Assembly (NCBI GenBank): GCA_017163975.1
Contig: JAFFSR010000249.1
Coordinates: 1,552,501-1,616,500, forward strand
Direction of reading: 5' to 3'
Length of the DNA: 64,000 nt
Source: Anastatus disparis
Taxonomy: Eukaryota; Arthropoda; Insecta; Hymenoptera; Eupelmidae
Below, in pieces: positions 1 to 12,081 of this stretch. The stretch's first letter is position 1; every line of letters starts with the position of its first letter. The position numbers were made by a program, and so were the translations under genes. The notes beneath the pieces are model-generated. The model was not told the origin of the DNA. It saw nothing but the letters and a program-made list of their open reading frames with translations, and searched no databases.

Positions 1-538
1 ATAGTAATTCAGAATCACAAAATAATGAAGCGGATGATGATTTAAAAAAACGACAAGTTGCTAAAAAAACCAGAAAAAGACAACGGAATCTTAAAAATTA
101 TAGTCAACAACAAGCGAAACGTGTAAGCGAAAATTGTACATATTTTAGTCTACAAAATATTATAATATTCTATAATTTAGTCGAAAAAGTTGTTCTTGCA
201 TTATTAATTTAAACTATGAAAGTTGATCGAAATTGTTTTTATTAATTTTAGGTGAAAGCTATATAAATTTCAGTGGAAATACAGTTCTGCGTTAAAAATT
301 CGTAAATCATGATTGTAAGTGTAAAATGCAATATTATAACAAGAATCTATCAGACGAACGTGAAAGATTGCTTAATAATTTTTGGAAAATCGGCGATTTT
401 AAGCAACAAAACGCATTTTTATGTAGCCTAGTGAAACAAAATTCGGTGTCGAGACGAAGAGCGAGAGATGGGAGCCAGCGTGAATCTCGTTCCGTCACGT
501 ATAAATATTGCAAAATTGTGTTATTTATTTTTAAATAA
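1..538 (+). pseudogene. Broken two-exon gene fragment of a multi-copy arthropod repeat protein family
   Basis: The frame is open from position 3 and encodes a very basic stretch (KKTRKRQRNLKNYSQQQAKR). It can end at a donor GT at 121. An acceptor AG at 250-251 resumes in the matching phase with ESYINFSGNTVLR. One in-frame TAA at 293-295 follows, then the frame runs on through DCKCK, FWKIGDFKQQNAFL and SRRRARDGSQ to a stop at 536-538. The order (basic segment, GESY..SGK-like box, Cys pair, W-x-LGDF-x-x-QNAFL box, RRR box) matches, from memory, a repeated family common in arthropod and cnidarian genomes and usually transposon-linked. Its function is unknown to me. The fragment lacks its 5' end and any catalytic domain. 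A donor at 123 fits the splice consensus better but gives a stop in exon 2, so the phase argues for 121. I infer a dead transposon-type gene rather than a host gene. Confidence 0.5.
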
Positions 539-539
539 T

Positions 540-988
540 CTATCGATTAATGTTAATTATTGAATACATTTGTAAAATAATATTTGTTTAAATGAAAAAT
601 ATAATTATAAATCGACAATTGAAATTTTTTATTTTTATTATAAAAAATGATAATGGCATAAGTCCATGAATACTTATAACTTTCAAACTTCTGATTAGAA
701 TGAAAATGGCATAAGTCACAAATGGTAAAATGTTTTTTATAAGAATAGAAAAAAATCGAAACAATGCTTTCATGTTTGGTTGAATTATAAAAAAAAAACG
801 TTATAATCTATCGATCTAATGCATTGTAATTTTAAAAAACGTTTTCCTGATTTTTTTATTGACTTATAACTTTAACATAAAAAATCCCGAAATAAAAAGT
901 ATTTGACTTATGCTACTCTCATTCTCATCCACACATTTGTAAGAATAAGAAAAACTTTAGAAGACAGCAGGATACTAAGTATTTCTTT

Positions 989-1047
<59 letters not shown>

Positions 1048-1575
1048 AATTTATAGATAAAAATCTAACTAATAAGTAGTCAATAAAATTGATTGATGGT
1101 TGGTTCTGAATTTTGTTTATGTCTGTTTGATGCTTATTCTTATTTTCTATAATGTGTAAATGCCTTAATTTGTATGTAGTTATATAGATGTTTAGATTAT
1201 CGTAATTATGAATAATGACATCCACCATCTCTTAATTTCTACCTCCAGTAACTAGATTTTATAAAAAAAAAATTTTAAATAGGGTTGGTAAAAAATTAAT
1301 CTGATCTATATCATGTAGAACCTAATATAAACGTAACGCCGCAGAGGTCGCTAGTAAACATGCGCGCATTTTAGTAATGTTCAGATGGATCGAACTTATA
1401 TACGAGGTGTACCAAACTCTCACCACTTGCGGGAGTTGAACACAAATTTTAACGTCAAGTAACAGGATTTTTTGGTTTACAATATGCTGGTATCGTTAAT
1501 TGTCGGTATCGTATATGCAAAGGGTATTTTGACAAGAAGCTATAGAATTTCTCGAATAAATGACCAAAATTACTA
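540..1575. other. AT-rich stretch without recognisable gene
   Basis: No convincing coding frame is visible. The stretch holds homopolymer runs, a (TA) microsatellite at 991-1044 and, at about 1330-1440, a slightly GC-richer block of unknown origin. Confidence 0.5.
991..1044. repeat. (TA)n microsatellite, 54 bp
   Basis: An uninterrupted TA dinucleotide run; it creates an artificial Tyr-Ile repeat frame on the minus strand. Confidence 0.95.
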
Positions 1576-1576
1576 T

Positions 1577-1797
1577 CCCTACTGAAAAAAATGGTATCAG
1601 ATCTCACACGAGCTCTCACGATTAAAAATGAAACAAGATTTCATATGAGAACTCACATGAGATCTCACATGAGATCTCATGTACCGCGAAATTTCATTTT
1701 TCCTGATACTCGATCTCACGTGAGATCTCATGTGCAAAAAAATTTTATTTTCTCCTACACTTATAGCTGTAATCAATGTCAACGACATCAAATCTGA
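1577..1797. repeat. Palindromic TGAGATCTCA repeat array, copy 1
   Basis: The block starts at CCCTACTGAAAA. It consists of many short self-complementary words of the type GAGATCTCAYRTGAGATCTCAT. The same leader and words occur inside the foldback arms at about 3560-3815 and 11140-11330. It is therefore a repeat family and not coding, although both strands stay open by chance. Confidence 0.75.
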
Positions 1798-1999
1798 AAT
1801 TTGGTCTATAAATCAATTAATTTTTATATATTCTAACATAACGATTGAATGATTCTACTCTACATCTACAAGAAAATCGTTATCTGAAGCATGCTATTAT
1901 GAATTATAGTTTTAAACTGTATTCAAGCATAATTATACTTGGCGATTAAATAATAATAAAAACAATCAAATTTTTTACAAAGATTTAAACGATATTTAC

Positions 2000-3885
2000 A
2001 AGTAATAGTTAAGAAACTAGTCACTACAATTATGCATATCCCCTTTTACACTCGAGAAGGCCATCACTTTTCAGTGGGGTCTGGAGCGATGCCGTTCGTA
2101 TACAAAGGTTTGTACAGAATTTCTGCAATCACAGATTGAGTTACTTATTTCATATCACAGACAAAATCATGTATACGAGGCTCGGGATCAGTTCACTGAT
2201 TAATGACAGTTTTTCTAATCAATAGGTAGTGTCGTTCTATGATACACGCTAAATCTGGTTTAGATTTACGGTATAACACGTCTTACCAATTGTTACACAA
2301 TTTGCATGTCGCCGTTAAAAAAGTTTCAGCTTTATTTATGTCTTAGAACTTTATGACAAACTACCTTTAATGAACCGACAGTGACTTCGTACTATTTTTT
2401 TTTTTATCATACTGATAAATTATTTTTACATATCCTTTACTATTCCATCATACAGATTTAAATAATATAGGTTTTTATAAATCAAGAATTATTGATTTTA
2501 CTCTATTTTAAAGTATTATCGCAATCTTATTGCTTGTTTTCCTAATCCAGTTGTGAATCTAACGTAATCTGCAAAATTTTTAAATCGTGCTCGAATACAA
2601 TTTCAAACCATGATGGATAACTATATCCATACAGACTATTAACATAGTTTTTATAATAAGAATTATATTTGTATGCAATGTAAGTCTAAACGCTAAAAGT
2701 AAGGTGATACACATATTTTATTATTATACTATTCGTTATGTTAAAGGTCAGTTTTAGACGAGGTTTTAGGCATTTTTACTAATCGAAAGTAGCGAAAAAA
2801 GTAATTTCGTTAATTTCAATAAAAATGTATATCAGAATTGCTTTTACTGGCAAATATTTATTCATTTTAACGGATAAGAAATAGAAGCGTGTAAATTTGT
2901 TAAAATTCAAAGAACAAGCCAAAAAAATAAATAAAAACTAAATATCTTTTTTAGCTATTTTCGATCAGTAAAGTTAATCGAAAGCTGATCCTTAATTGGA
3001 AAGTGTCACCATGGAAGCCAATGCAAATTAAATGAAGTGGCCAAAACAGGCACTACTGACCCCGGGCAAGATGCTTGGGGTCTTATGGCTCCACTAAATT
3101 TATCGAATATGATAATGTTCTAGTGTTCGAATACGTATTTATAATATTAATGTAATTATATACATTAAGGGCATGATGAAGCTTCCCCTTTTGATAATGT
3201 TTCTGATTCAAGTTTATGAGTAAATGGAGAATTCAATCGGGTTTTGTCACTTCAAGAAAAAAAGTAGTAGGATGCAACTTGAATGCGGACAACTAAAGAA
3301 ATCTACCGAAATCTTATACTTGAAAAGTTATATACAAGTTTTTAATTTATAGTATTTTGATGTTGGGTTTGTCAACTTCGATGTCTAATTTGCTATCTAA
3401 GTTCATAAAAAAATAACAGCTCCAAAGGATTTTTTATTTTAACTAAAATGATTGTACCAATATAGCTAATGTCAAAATTTGTCAAAATTTAAAGAGCAAG
3501 ACGAAAAAAATTAAAAGTAATAAATATTTTTCTCAAATTCCTTAAATTGAATAAAATATATAAGAGATCCCATGTGAGGTCACATATGAGATCGCACATG
3601 AGATTGCATATGAGATGTCACATAAAATCGCCTATGAGATCGCATATGAAATCGAATGTATATTCGTTAAATTTTTAAAATAAAATAAATATATGTGCGA
3701 TCTGACATGAGATCTCACATACATTTATTTTATTTTCAAAATCAAACGAATTTATATGAGATTTCATAGGCCATTTTATATGAGATCTCACATGAGAATT
3801 CATACAATATTTTCATTAGAGAAGATTTTTCTCGGCTTGTTCTTTAAATTTATACATATTTACACTCTTCCGATTCTCATTCATT
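2000..3885. repeat. Outer left arm of the 11.6 kb foldback
   Basis: The sequence is the near-identical reverse complement of the segment ending at 13632. For example AGTAATAGTTAAGAAACTAG at 2001 pairs with CTAGTTTCTTAACTATTACT at the other end. The match continues through the CTCGAGAAGGCCATCACTTT block, the CTTGGGG/CCCCAAG block near 3070 and the GAGATCTCA array, up to CACTCTTCCGATTCTCATTC near 3885. No gene is visible. No clean target duplication could be fixed at the outer ends. Confidence 0.85.
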
Positions 3886-3911
3886 TAAAATAAGTTCATA
3901 CCTATAAGTAG

Positions 3912-4175
3912 AATCGGTGGTAGCACAGGGGCTAAGGCTCTTAGCTCATGCTCTAGTAGACCGAAGTTTAATCCCCGGGAAAATTTTGGAAAAATTTTTC
4001 TAAATTTTTCTCTGTGAAATAGAACTAGGAGACCAGAAAAAACCAATTAAAAATTCTCCCTGGCCAATAAAAATTACATGAGTAAAATGAAATCACGGGT
4101 CTTAGTCCACAGCTATCAAAAGACCCACTGGCAATAAAATAGAGGAAAAGATGTTATCGCAAATCCCTTGTGGTA
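3912..4175 (+). mobile_element. tRNA-derived SINE
   Basis: A box A-like sequence (TAGCACAGGGGCTAAGG, from 3921) and a box B-like sequence (GAAGTTTAATCCC, 3963-3975) lie at tRNA-like spacing. They are followed by an unrelated AT-rich body of about 200 bp. This is the layout of a pol III SINE. The parent tRNA is not clear and the 3' limit is approximate. Confidence 0.55.
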
Positions 4176-4293
4176 ATATAAAATGTGCATTACTGTTTGA
4201 AATAGTTTAAAATCATTCAAAACTGTTTGAAAATGTTTAAAACTGTTAAAACTGTTCAAAATAGTTTATAAGTGTGAATTTTGGGACATTTAA

Positions 4294-4521
4294 CCCTTTC
4301 AGCCACGAATTATTTTCGCAAAAACACGTATTTTCTATCATACATCAATTTTTTAGATTTATTTACAATTATATATTCAAAATATATCATATGATACTTA
4401 TAAAATGAACACTCATTTATATAAAAATGCAAAAAGAATAAAGATTAAACTTGAAGGGCGAATTAATAAAAAAAGAAAATGAGAAAGGGTGCCACTATAG
4501 TGGCTCCTGTGACTGAAAGGG
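4294..4521. mobile_element. piggyBac-type MITE (228 bp) with TTAA target duplication
   Basis: TTAA (4290-4293) is followed by CCCTTTCAGCCAC. The other end reads GTGACTGAAAGGG followed by TTAA (4522-4525). The ends are inverted copies with one mismatch. TTAA duplication plus CCC...GGG termini is the piggyBac superfamily signature. The interior is AT-rich and non-coding, so the element is non-autonomous. Confidence 0.88.
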
Positions 4522-4593
4522 TTAAAACAGTTATAAACAGTTTTAAACATTTTTGAACAGTATTGAATAATTTTAAACTATTTCAAACATTAA

Positions 4594-4974
4594 GAAGGGG
4601 CCGAACTATCTGTCTTTGTCTAATAGCGTTTTTCATCATTTATGTAAACACTATCCGGTATAACAAGAAAAAAATAGCAGCTCCTGCTAGATATTAGTAT
4701 AATAAGTAAATTTTGTAATGACAACCAAATTTTTTCACTGCGTAGTTTTTGAATAATTAGAGACCTACCAAAAAAAGATAGGTTATATTCTAGATTGCTA
4801 GTAGGTCTCTAATTAGTCAAAAACCATGCGGTAAAAAATTTGGTTGTTATTACAAAATTTACTAATTATACTAATATCTAGAGGAGGCTGCTATTTTTTT
4901 CTTGTTATACCGGATAGTGTTTACATAAATGATGAAAAACGCTATTAGACAAAGACAGATAGTTCGGCCCCTTC
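4594..4974. mobile_element. Palindromic TTAA MITE, copy A (381 bp)
   Basis: It is almost fully palindromic: GAAGGGGCCGAACTATCTG at one end and its exact complement at the other. TTAA flanks it at 4590-4593 and 4975-4978. The centre carries a short asymmetric core with a GGTAGGTCTCTAATTA-type hairpin. A second copy of identical length lies at 44503-44883, with the core in the opposite orientation. Confidence 0.9.
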
Positions 4975-5428
4975 TTAATGCACATTTTCTCGAATATATT
5001 ATAGAAATTTTAATATATATAAGAAAATTTTTACAAACACAAAATTATGAAACACTGTTATAAATCATTTCGGACTTTTTAAAACTTTTTAAAACTGTTT
5101 GAAACTGTTTAAGTTAATAAAAAATAGTTCATATTGATTTAAAATTGTTTTGAAATATTTTGAATATTTAAAGTAATCTATAATTTTGACCATAAAAAAT
5201 TCAAAACTATTAAACACTGTTTGAAAGCATTTCGAACTTTTCAAAACTTTTTGAAAGTGTTTAAAAATGTTTAAAACTGTTCATATCTGTTTTAAATGTC
5301 CTGAATTTCGCACTTTTGATTAGATTCAAAAACTAAACAGTAATAAAAAGATGCAATTTTTTAGAAATTATTGATTTTTTTAATAATAAAGCATAACAGA
5401 AAAAAATAATTTGACATTAGTGACCCAC

Positions 5429-7413
5429 ACAGCATGAAAGATTTTACTGAAATATTTCGAATTATTCCACTGGAATATTTCAATGAAACCTTCCATGCGG
5501 ATTATTGGAAGTCTCCACGGAATATTTCAAAATATTTTACTGGAATCTTCCATTAAAAGCTTCCAGGAATATTTCAGGAATACTCGAAAGGAATGTTCAA
5601 AAACTTTTTCGAAATATTCACGGAAGATTCTAGGAAAATTCCATAAACATTTCGCTGAAAGATTCCGAAAAACTTTTAAATCGAACAGCGGAATATTACA
5701 CAAATCTTCCATAAATATTCCACGAAATATTTCATAGAAAGATTTCAGTAATCTCCCGGTTAAATATTTCATGGAAGATTTCAGGAAGATTTCATAAACA
5801 ATTCGCTGAAAGATCCCGATAAACTTGAAAATCGTACAGCGGAATATTACATAAAACTTCCAGAAATATTCCACAGAAAGATTTAAGTAATCTTCCAGTG
5901 GAATATTTCATGAAAGATTTCAGAGAGATTCCACAAACATTTTACTAGAAAATTCTAAGAAACTTAAAAATTGTACAGCGGAATATTACATAACTATTCT
6001 ACGAAATATTTCACAGAAAGATTTAAGTAATCTTCCAATGGAATATTTCATAAAAGATTCCAGAAAGATTCCATAAACATTACACTGGAAGATTCCGAAA
6101 AACTTTTAAATGGTACAGCGGAATATTACATAAATCTTCCATAAATGTTCCACGAAATATTTCACAGCAAGATTTAAGTAATCTTCTAGTAGAATATTTC
6201 ATGAAAGATCTTAAAAAGAATACATAAACATTTCATTGGAAGATTCCAAAAAACTTTTAAATCGTACAGCGGGCGGAATGTTACATAAATCTTTCATAAA
6301 TATTCCACGAAATATTTTACGCAAAGATTAGAGTAATCTTCTAGTGAAATATTTCATGAAAAATTTCAGGAAGATTCGATAAACATTTCGCTCAAAGATT
6401 CCGATAAACTTTAAAATCGTACAGCAAAATATTACATAAAACTTCCAGAAATATTCCACGAAATATTTCACAGAAAGATTTAAGTAATCTTCCAGTGGAA
6501 TATTGCATGAAAGATTCTAGAATGATTCCATGAAGTTTTCATTGGAAGGTTGCGCGGAACGTTACGGGTATTTTCAGTGACACCGATAGAGGGATGTTCG
6601 TTAAATGGAAGTTTTATCCCCAAGCGGTCGGAAGATACCTCACTTACTATATAAGCGAATATGTAAATGCGATTTTGTAACTAAATGTTTATGTATGCGT
6701 ATATGTATTGATGTATAAGTTTAATGTGTTATTATATAATATATATATATATATATATATACTACCCCCCCCCCCTCACAGCATTTCACATCTCCTAGAA
6801 ATCTTCCAGGAACATTTCATGAAAGATGAGAGATTGCCCAAACCTTTCATTGAAATATTCTTAAAATATCTCAAGAATATTCCATGGAATATTCCAGTGT
6901 AGGAAGAATCAAGGACATACGAATATTAAAGGAATATTTCATGGAAGATTCCTGAAATATTCCAAATCTTCCGTGCCAATATTCTGCGGATCTTTCATAA
7001 ATATTCCACGTAATATTTTACGATAGATTTCTAAAATCTTCCAGAAATGTCTCATGGAATATTTCATGAAAGATTTCTTAAATTTTTCGTGCATATTCCA
7101 TAAAAAGTTCATGAAATGTTTAAAATCTTCCGTTCCAATGTTCCGGAAATCTTCCATGAATGTTCCAACAGAATATTTCATGAAATATTCATGCAATATT
7201 CCTGAAATATTTCAATGAAAGATCTGAGATGTCTTAAATCTTCCAATGAAATATTCTTGGAAACTTCCAACAATATTCCATGGAATATTCGAATGTAGGA
7301 AGAATTAAGGACATACGAATATTACAGGAATATTCCATGGAAGATTTTTAAAATATTTAAAATCTTATGTGTCAATATTTTAGGAAGCTTCCATAAATAT
7401 TCAATGCTGTGTA
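5429..7413. repeat. ~145 bp tandem array with terminal inverted CACAGCAT ends
   Basis: The word TCGTACAGCGGAATATTACA recurs near 5681, 5832, 5971, 6111, 6262 and 6418, giving periods of about 139-156 bp. Each unit is full of short complementary words (GGAATATTTC, GAAAGATTCC, AATCTTCC). The block starts with CACACAGCATGAAAG and ends with AATGCTGTGTAG, inverted ends suggesting one element. A (TA)n tract (6739-6761) and a C11 run (6765-6775) interrupt it. Open frames here are composition artefacts. Confidence 0.65.
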
Positions 7414-8612
7414 GGGAGTAATAAAATAATCAATGATTGTTAATCAAAAACATGTATTATTTGTAAGATATTAAAAGAAAACAGGCACGTTTGTTCTAAA
7501 TTTATTCTAGAGCAGGTCGCTCATCTTTGTCCTTTCATATTAAAGAAATGAAATTTCATTTTTAACTGCAGGATGTTTAAAAAAAAAGAAAGCTTTATTT
7601 TTCACTATAAAAATAGTTATAATACAGTGTTTTGAAATGATATTAAATTAGTATGTGTAAATGTTCCTTTTATCACGGAATTTCACGCAAAATGGCGAAA
7701 AATATTTTATCATTCTTAAGAAATTAGTTACTTTCGAAATATTGTTGAAAGTCAATAAAACTTTCTTAAAAACAATGTTATAATTTTTTATCAAAAAAGT
7801 GTAATATTTATTTAAAATAATTTTTATATAAAAATGTAAAAAAAATGATACATCAAATAATTTTTTAATTCAACGACATAATTTTCAAACGAAACAAATT
7901 AGTTCATGACTTCGATAAACTCATCTCTTCTCAACAATAGAATGTTTGTTAGTGCAAAAATGCAGTGTAATTGATTATATTTCTTTACATTAAAAAGAGG
8001 ATTTTGAATTGGAATAAAATAATTGTCAGAATGGAGAAAATATAACTGAAAAACTAAAAAAAATTTCTTATTTTAATAAAGTTATTATTATTTTGATTAA
8101 AAACGTACATTTAAGTGAAAAAAAAATTTCACAACAATTATTTATAAACAAAATTACAAAAAATAAATTTTAATTAAAATCAACATTCAACTGTTTTAAA
8201 GAAATATTTCTTTGAATCAAAAGAGTTGCAGTAATTAAAAAAATTGAAATTTATATTGCAGAAAAAAAAACTCATTTTGTTACAAGTAAATTTAGAATAT
8301 CAATTCAAATAAATGTTTAAACAAATCTACGTTATTTTTATGCTTAAAAGTGATGTTCCATGTTTTCAAAATAATATATTCTTCTACAAAAAAATATTTT
8401 TTAGGCTTGAAAAATTCAGATATATTTTTAAAGAAAGATAATATTCATTCAATGAATAGTTACTTCTATTTGGTATGCAGAAATTAATTAATACGCAATA
8501 TTTTTTATAAGCATAAAAATATTTTATTGAAGGAAAAAAATTTAATTTAATTATTTAACTTAATTTTTATTATGACATTACGAAATATAAATTTAAAATA
8601 AAAAATTAATAA

Positions 8613-9484
8613 TTTCCAGTATAAGATATTGTTAAGTTCAAGAAATATCTTATGTATGTTAAGAAATATCTTATGTATGTTAAGAAATATTCTATTGATA
8701 TTTAAAAATTTTATTTTTACTGACGGAATAAATGATATTGATAAAAAAAATAATTCACTGATTGCCCGAAAGAATATATTCGATACAATAAAATTTTCTT
8801 CATTATTAATTATTTTATTTTTCCAGTGTAGCTATTAGATCAAGTAACGGTTGTATCATCTGTGTTTTATTTTTATCATGGAGAGACAACAACAGAATGA
8901 GGTTCAAGTAACAACCGCTACTTAAGTTAGGTCGATGGATAGGAGCCTCAGATCGTCTATGATGATAAAAATTTATATGGTTGGAATATATATTCAGAAT
9001 AGAGTAAATTAAAAATATTATTTTATTCATTAAGAAATAATAAGTTGATTTAAAAAAATTTTTTTCTCATTTATTTTTCAGTCTATTTTCAATTATAATA
9101 AATTTTATTAAAAATGAAGCAATTTATTTTAACATAGTTCAACAATGAAAATAATACTTTTAATTTATTTAATGATAATACTTTTAATCATATTTAAATA
9201 ATAAAAATAATTTAAATTTATAAAATTGATACTAAAGAATTAAATATTTTCATCTTATCTGCCAGAAATAAAATGTTGGCTCTCGAATATTCGCTTTTGT
9301 GACTCGAAGGATTACTGTGAAATTGACAGCGGTGATTTTTAACTGAGTAAAATTCGTTATTATCAAAGTCCTCACAATCGTCTGACACAAAAGACACAAA
9401 AGTATCTTTTTTTCGTACTTTTCTTATACATCAGCTTTGTTGCAGATGCTTTCTGGGATTGCGCACGCCGTATTCGTAAAATTT
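8613..9484. repeat. Inner left arm of the foldback
   Basis: It is the reverse complement of about 9866-11090. Shared blocks include GAAATATCTTATGTATGTT, ACTGACGGAATAAATGAT, GACGATCTGAGGCTCCTAT and GCGCACGCCGTATTC. Position 8915-8925 (CGCTACTTAAG) is the undisturbed version of the site that carries the 10437-10807 MITE in the other arm. Confidence 0.85.
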
Positions 9485-9547
9485 ATATATATATATATAT
9501 ATATATTTATCGCGAGTATTTGGAACAAAGCCCATGTATTACTAATG

Positions 9548-9593
<46 letters not shown>

Positions 9594-9865
9594 CGAGTAT
9601 TTGGAACAAAGCCCATGTATTACTAATGTATTATATATATATATATATATGTATTGCATCGTATGGATGCGTTAACAGACTTTTCATTGTCTTGCTTACG
9701 AAATTACGTTCGCATACAAATGGCTGTATTAAACACGCTTTTTGAAGTTGCGCATCAGTAATGCTTAGTGTATTGCTGTGTCCAAAAATCTAATGCACAT
9801 ACTGGGGTTTTTTTATAGATAAGCTGTATCGACCAATCAGAAAGCTTCTTTAGAGCTATTTAACG
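9485..9865. repeat. Foldback loop with duplicated 82 bp (TA)n-linked unit
   Basis: (TA)n runs at 9485-9506, 9549-9590 and 9631-9650 separate two copies of TCGCGAGTATTTGGAACAAA...CTAATGTA at 9509 and 9591, a period of 82 bp. This is the unpaired centre of the large palindrome. Confidence 0.8.
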
Positions 9866-10436
9866 TGTGATAAATTTTTTGAATACGGCGTGCGCAACCC
9901 CGAAAATCATTTGGAACAAAGCCGATGTGTAGGAAGGATACGAAAAAAGATACTCTTGTGTCTTTTGTGTCAGACGATTGTGAGGACTTTGATAATAACG
10001 GACTTTACTTCGTTAAAAATCACCACTGTCAATTTCACAGTAATCCTTCGAGTCACAAAGGCGAATATTCGAGAGCCAACATTTTATTTCTGGCAGGTAA
10101 GATGAAAATATTTAATCCTTTAGTATCAATTTTATAAATTTAAATTATTTTTATTATTTAAATATGATTAAAAGTATTATCATTAAATAAATTAAAAGTA
10201 TTATTTTCATTGTTGAACTATGTTAAAATAAATTGCTTCATTTTTAATAAAATTTATTATAATTGAAAATAGACTGAAAAATAAATGAGAAAAAAATTTT
10301 TTTAAATCAACTTATTATTTCTTAATGAATAAAATAATATTTTTAATTTACTCTATTCTGAATATATATTCCAACCATATAAATTTTTATCATCATAGAC
10401 GATCTGAGGCTCCTATTCATAGACCTAACTCAAGTA

Positions 10437-10807
10437 CACTGAAAAAAGTACGGGAACTCTCCGTTACCGCAGCATAGTGTCGCTGTACGAAACGCACATT
10501 CGTCTGTATGTTTTAAAATTTAGGACGTTGATATACCTTTTTAAGCGAGTATATGTATAAACAACTGAAACGCGACGACGTGCCGGCCTTTGAGAAGTCT
10601 GCTGTTAGAATTTAGGAAAGCAGACGACCTACGGCGTATAGTTGTCATCTTAACAGTGTATATTAGATTTCCCTCTTAAGCGTACGCGCTCTAGCTTTAA
10701 TTTTTGAGATAGCAGACTTCCCAAAAACGTAGCAAGGATTTCTGTTATGCGTAAGACGGCTGCGCGTTGGCATTTAGTACAACTGTCATCCCCAACTTTT
10801 TTCAGTG
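10437..10807. mobile_element. TA-flanked MITE (371 bp), CACTGAAAAAAGT ends
   Basis: It starts CACTGAAAAAAGT and ends ACTTTTTTCAGTG, flanked by TA at 10435-10436 and 10808-10809. The undisturbed target (a single TA) is seen in the left arm near 8918, so insertion and TA duplication are shown directly. TA duplication fits a Tc1/mariner-type transposase, which is an inference. Confidence 0.9.
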
Positions 10808-11330
10808 TAGCGATTGTTACTTGAACCTAATTCTGTCTTTGTCGCTCCATGATAAGAATAAATTATAGATGATAAAACCTTTACTTGATCTGCACTGGAA
10901 GAAAAATTTCTTTGTAACGAAAAAAATTCTATTGTATCTGATAGATTCTTTCTGGCAATCGGTGAAATATTTTTTTTATCATTTATTCCGTCAGTGAAAA
11001 TAACATTTTTAAATATCAATGAAATATTGCTCAACATACATAAGATATTTCTTAAACTAAAAAATATCTCATACTGATAAATAAATGAGAAGCGGAAGAG
11101 TGTAAATATGTATAAATTAGAACAAGCAGAGAACAATCATCCCTACTGAAAATATTGTATGAACTCTCAAATAAGATCTCATATGAAATTGCCTATGAAA
11201 TCTCATATATATTCGTTGAATTTTGAAAATAAAATAAATATATGGTGAGATCTCATGTCAGATCGCACATACATTTATTTTATTTCAAACATTTAACGCA
11301 TATACATTCGATTTCATATGCGATCTCATA

Positions 11331-12081
11331 CATGGAAAGAAATTTCGTCTTTGGGTATCTCGATATTTAGAGTCTATTGATTTCATGAAAGGAACAACAT
11401 TTCATAACTCAACATTTCGTATTATTTCAATTCGTAAGAGTATAAAATAAACTCTGAGAATCCTTGAATACATGCAAAACGAAACTGAACTTGATCTTAC
11501 TCGAAATTCGTAAATATGGAATCCATGAGTCATCGCAATAGCGCAAGCGCACGGCCGTGCTACCTCAACTTGGCTCTGGGCGTCTGAGACCCCGAGAGTC
11601 AAGATTCTCGATTTCAGCGATACTTTTGAATATGTGACTCCGACGTTAGCGATTAAATAAATACAGGTATTCGAGAAAGTTGTTTGAAATTACCACATAT
11701 ATATATTTCGTCCGTTAGTAGAAACAGCAACAAACATATACAGACTCTTGAAGCGCCGCCACTCAACTCTCGGAGTAATAGAATATGTATATACTGTGAA
11801 TAGCTGGATCTCGAATCTCGACGTCTGAGATGTCCAGCGCGGAGTTAATTTTTGCTCGGCCTCGTATTAAGAGTTTTCAAACTTTTCTAGAATTATCATC
11901 ATCCGATATACGATTGCACTAAGTGGATTTTAGAATATATGATTTACGATTATCCTCGGATAGACCGTAGTCGAATTTTGTCATATTTTAAGTATAAATT
12001 CAAATCAATTTAACACAATGTATTGAAAAGTCTTTATCCTTTAAGTCATCGACATCTCCTAAGGCAAAATTTCTTTCCGTG
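11331..12081. mobile_element. TA-flanked element (751 bp), CAYGGAAAGAAATTT ends
   Basis: It begins CATGGAAAGAAATTTCG and ends AAATTTCTTTCCGTG, with TA at 11329-11330 and 12082-12083. The left arm near 3635 (GCCTATGAGATCG) shows the empty site. No ORF of note is present, so the element is non-autonomous. TA duplication suggests a mariner-like mobiliser. Confidence 0.87.

Larger units (their letters stand above)
4190..5290. repeat. Degenerate AAACTGTTTGAAA minisatellite
   Basis: Short imperfect repeats of AAACTGTTTGAAA/AAAACTGTTTAAA occur at 4190-4290, 4526-4590 and 5030-5290. They are split by the two inserted elements at 4294 and 4594. The tract is low complexity without coding potential. 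Confidence 0.7.
3886..8612. mobile_element. 4.7 kb left-arm-only insertion in the foldback
   Basis: The opposite arm runs straight from CACTCTTCCGCTTCTCATTT (near 11100) into the inner arm. The left arm instead is interrupted here by a SINE, an AAACTG-type repeat tract, a piggyBac-type MITE, a TTAA palindrome and the ~145 bp tandem array, followed by 1.2 kb of featureless AT-rich DNA (7414-8612). That last stretch begins near 7510 with GAGCAGGTCGCTCATCTTTG, a degenerate relative of the TTAA-MITE terminus. The segment is a mosaic of nested insertions, so it is probably not one element. Confidence 0.6.

Noticed and set aside
4190..5290. Regularly spaced short repeats suggesting CRISPR
   Set aside because: Repeats are degenerate, A/T-rich, without unique equal spacers, and the genome is eukaryotic.
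5483..5874. Open frames on both strands rich in Phe/Lys
   Set aside because: They lie in the 145 bp tandem array; composition and repetition explain them.
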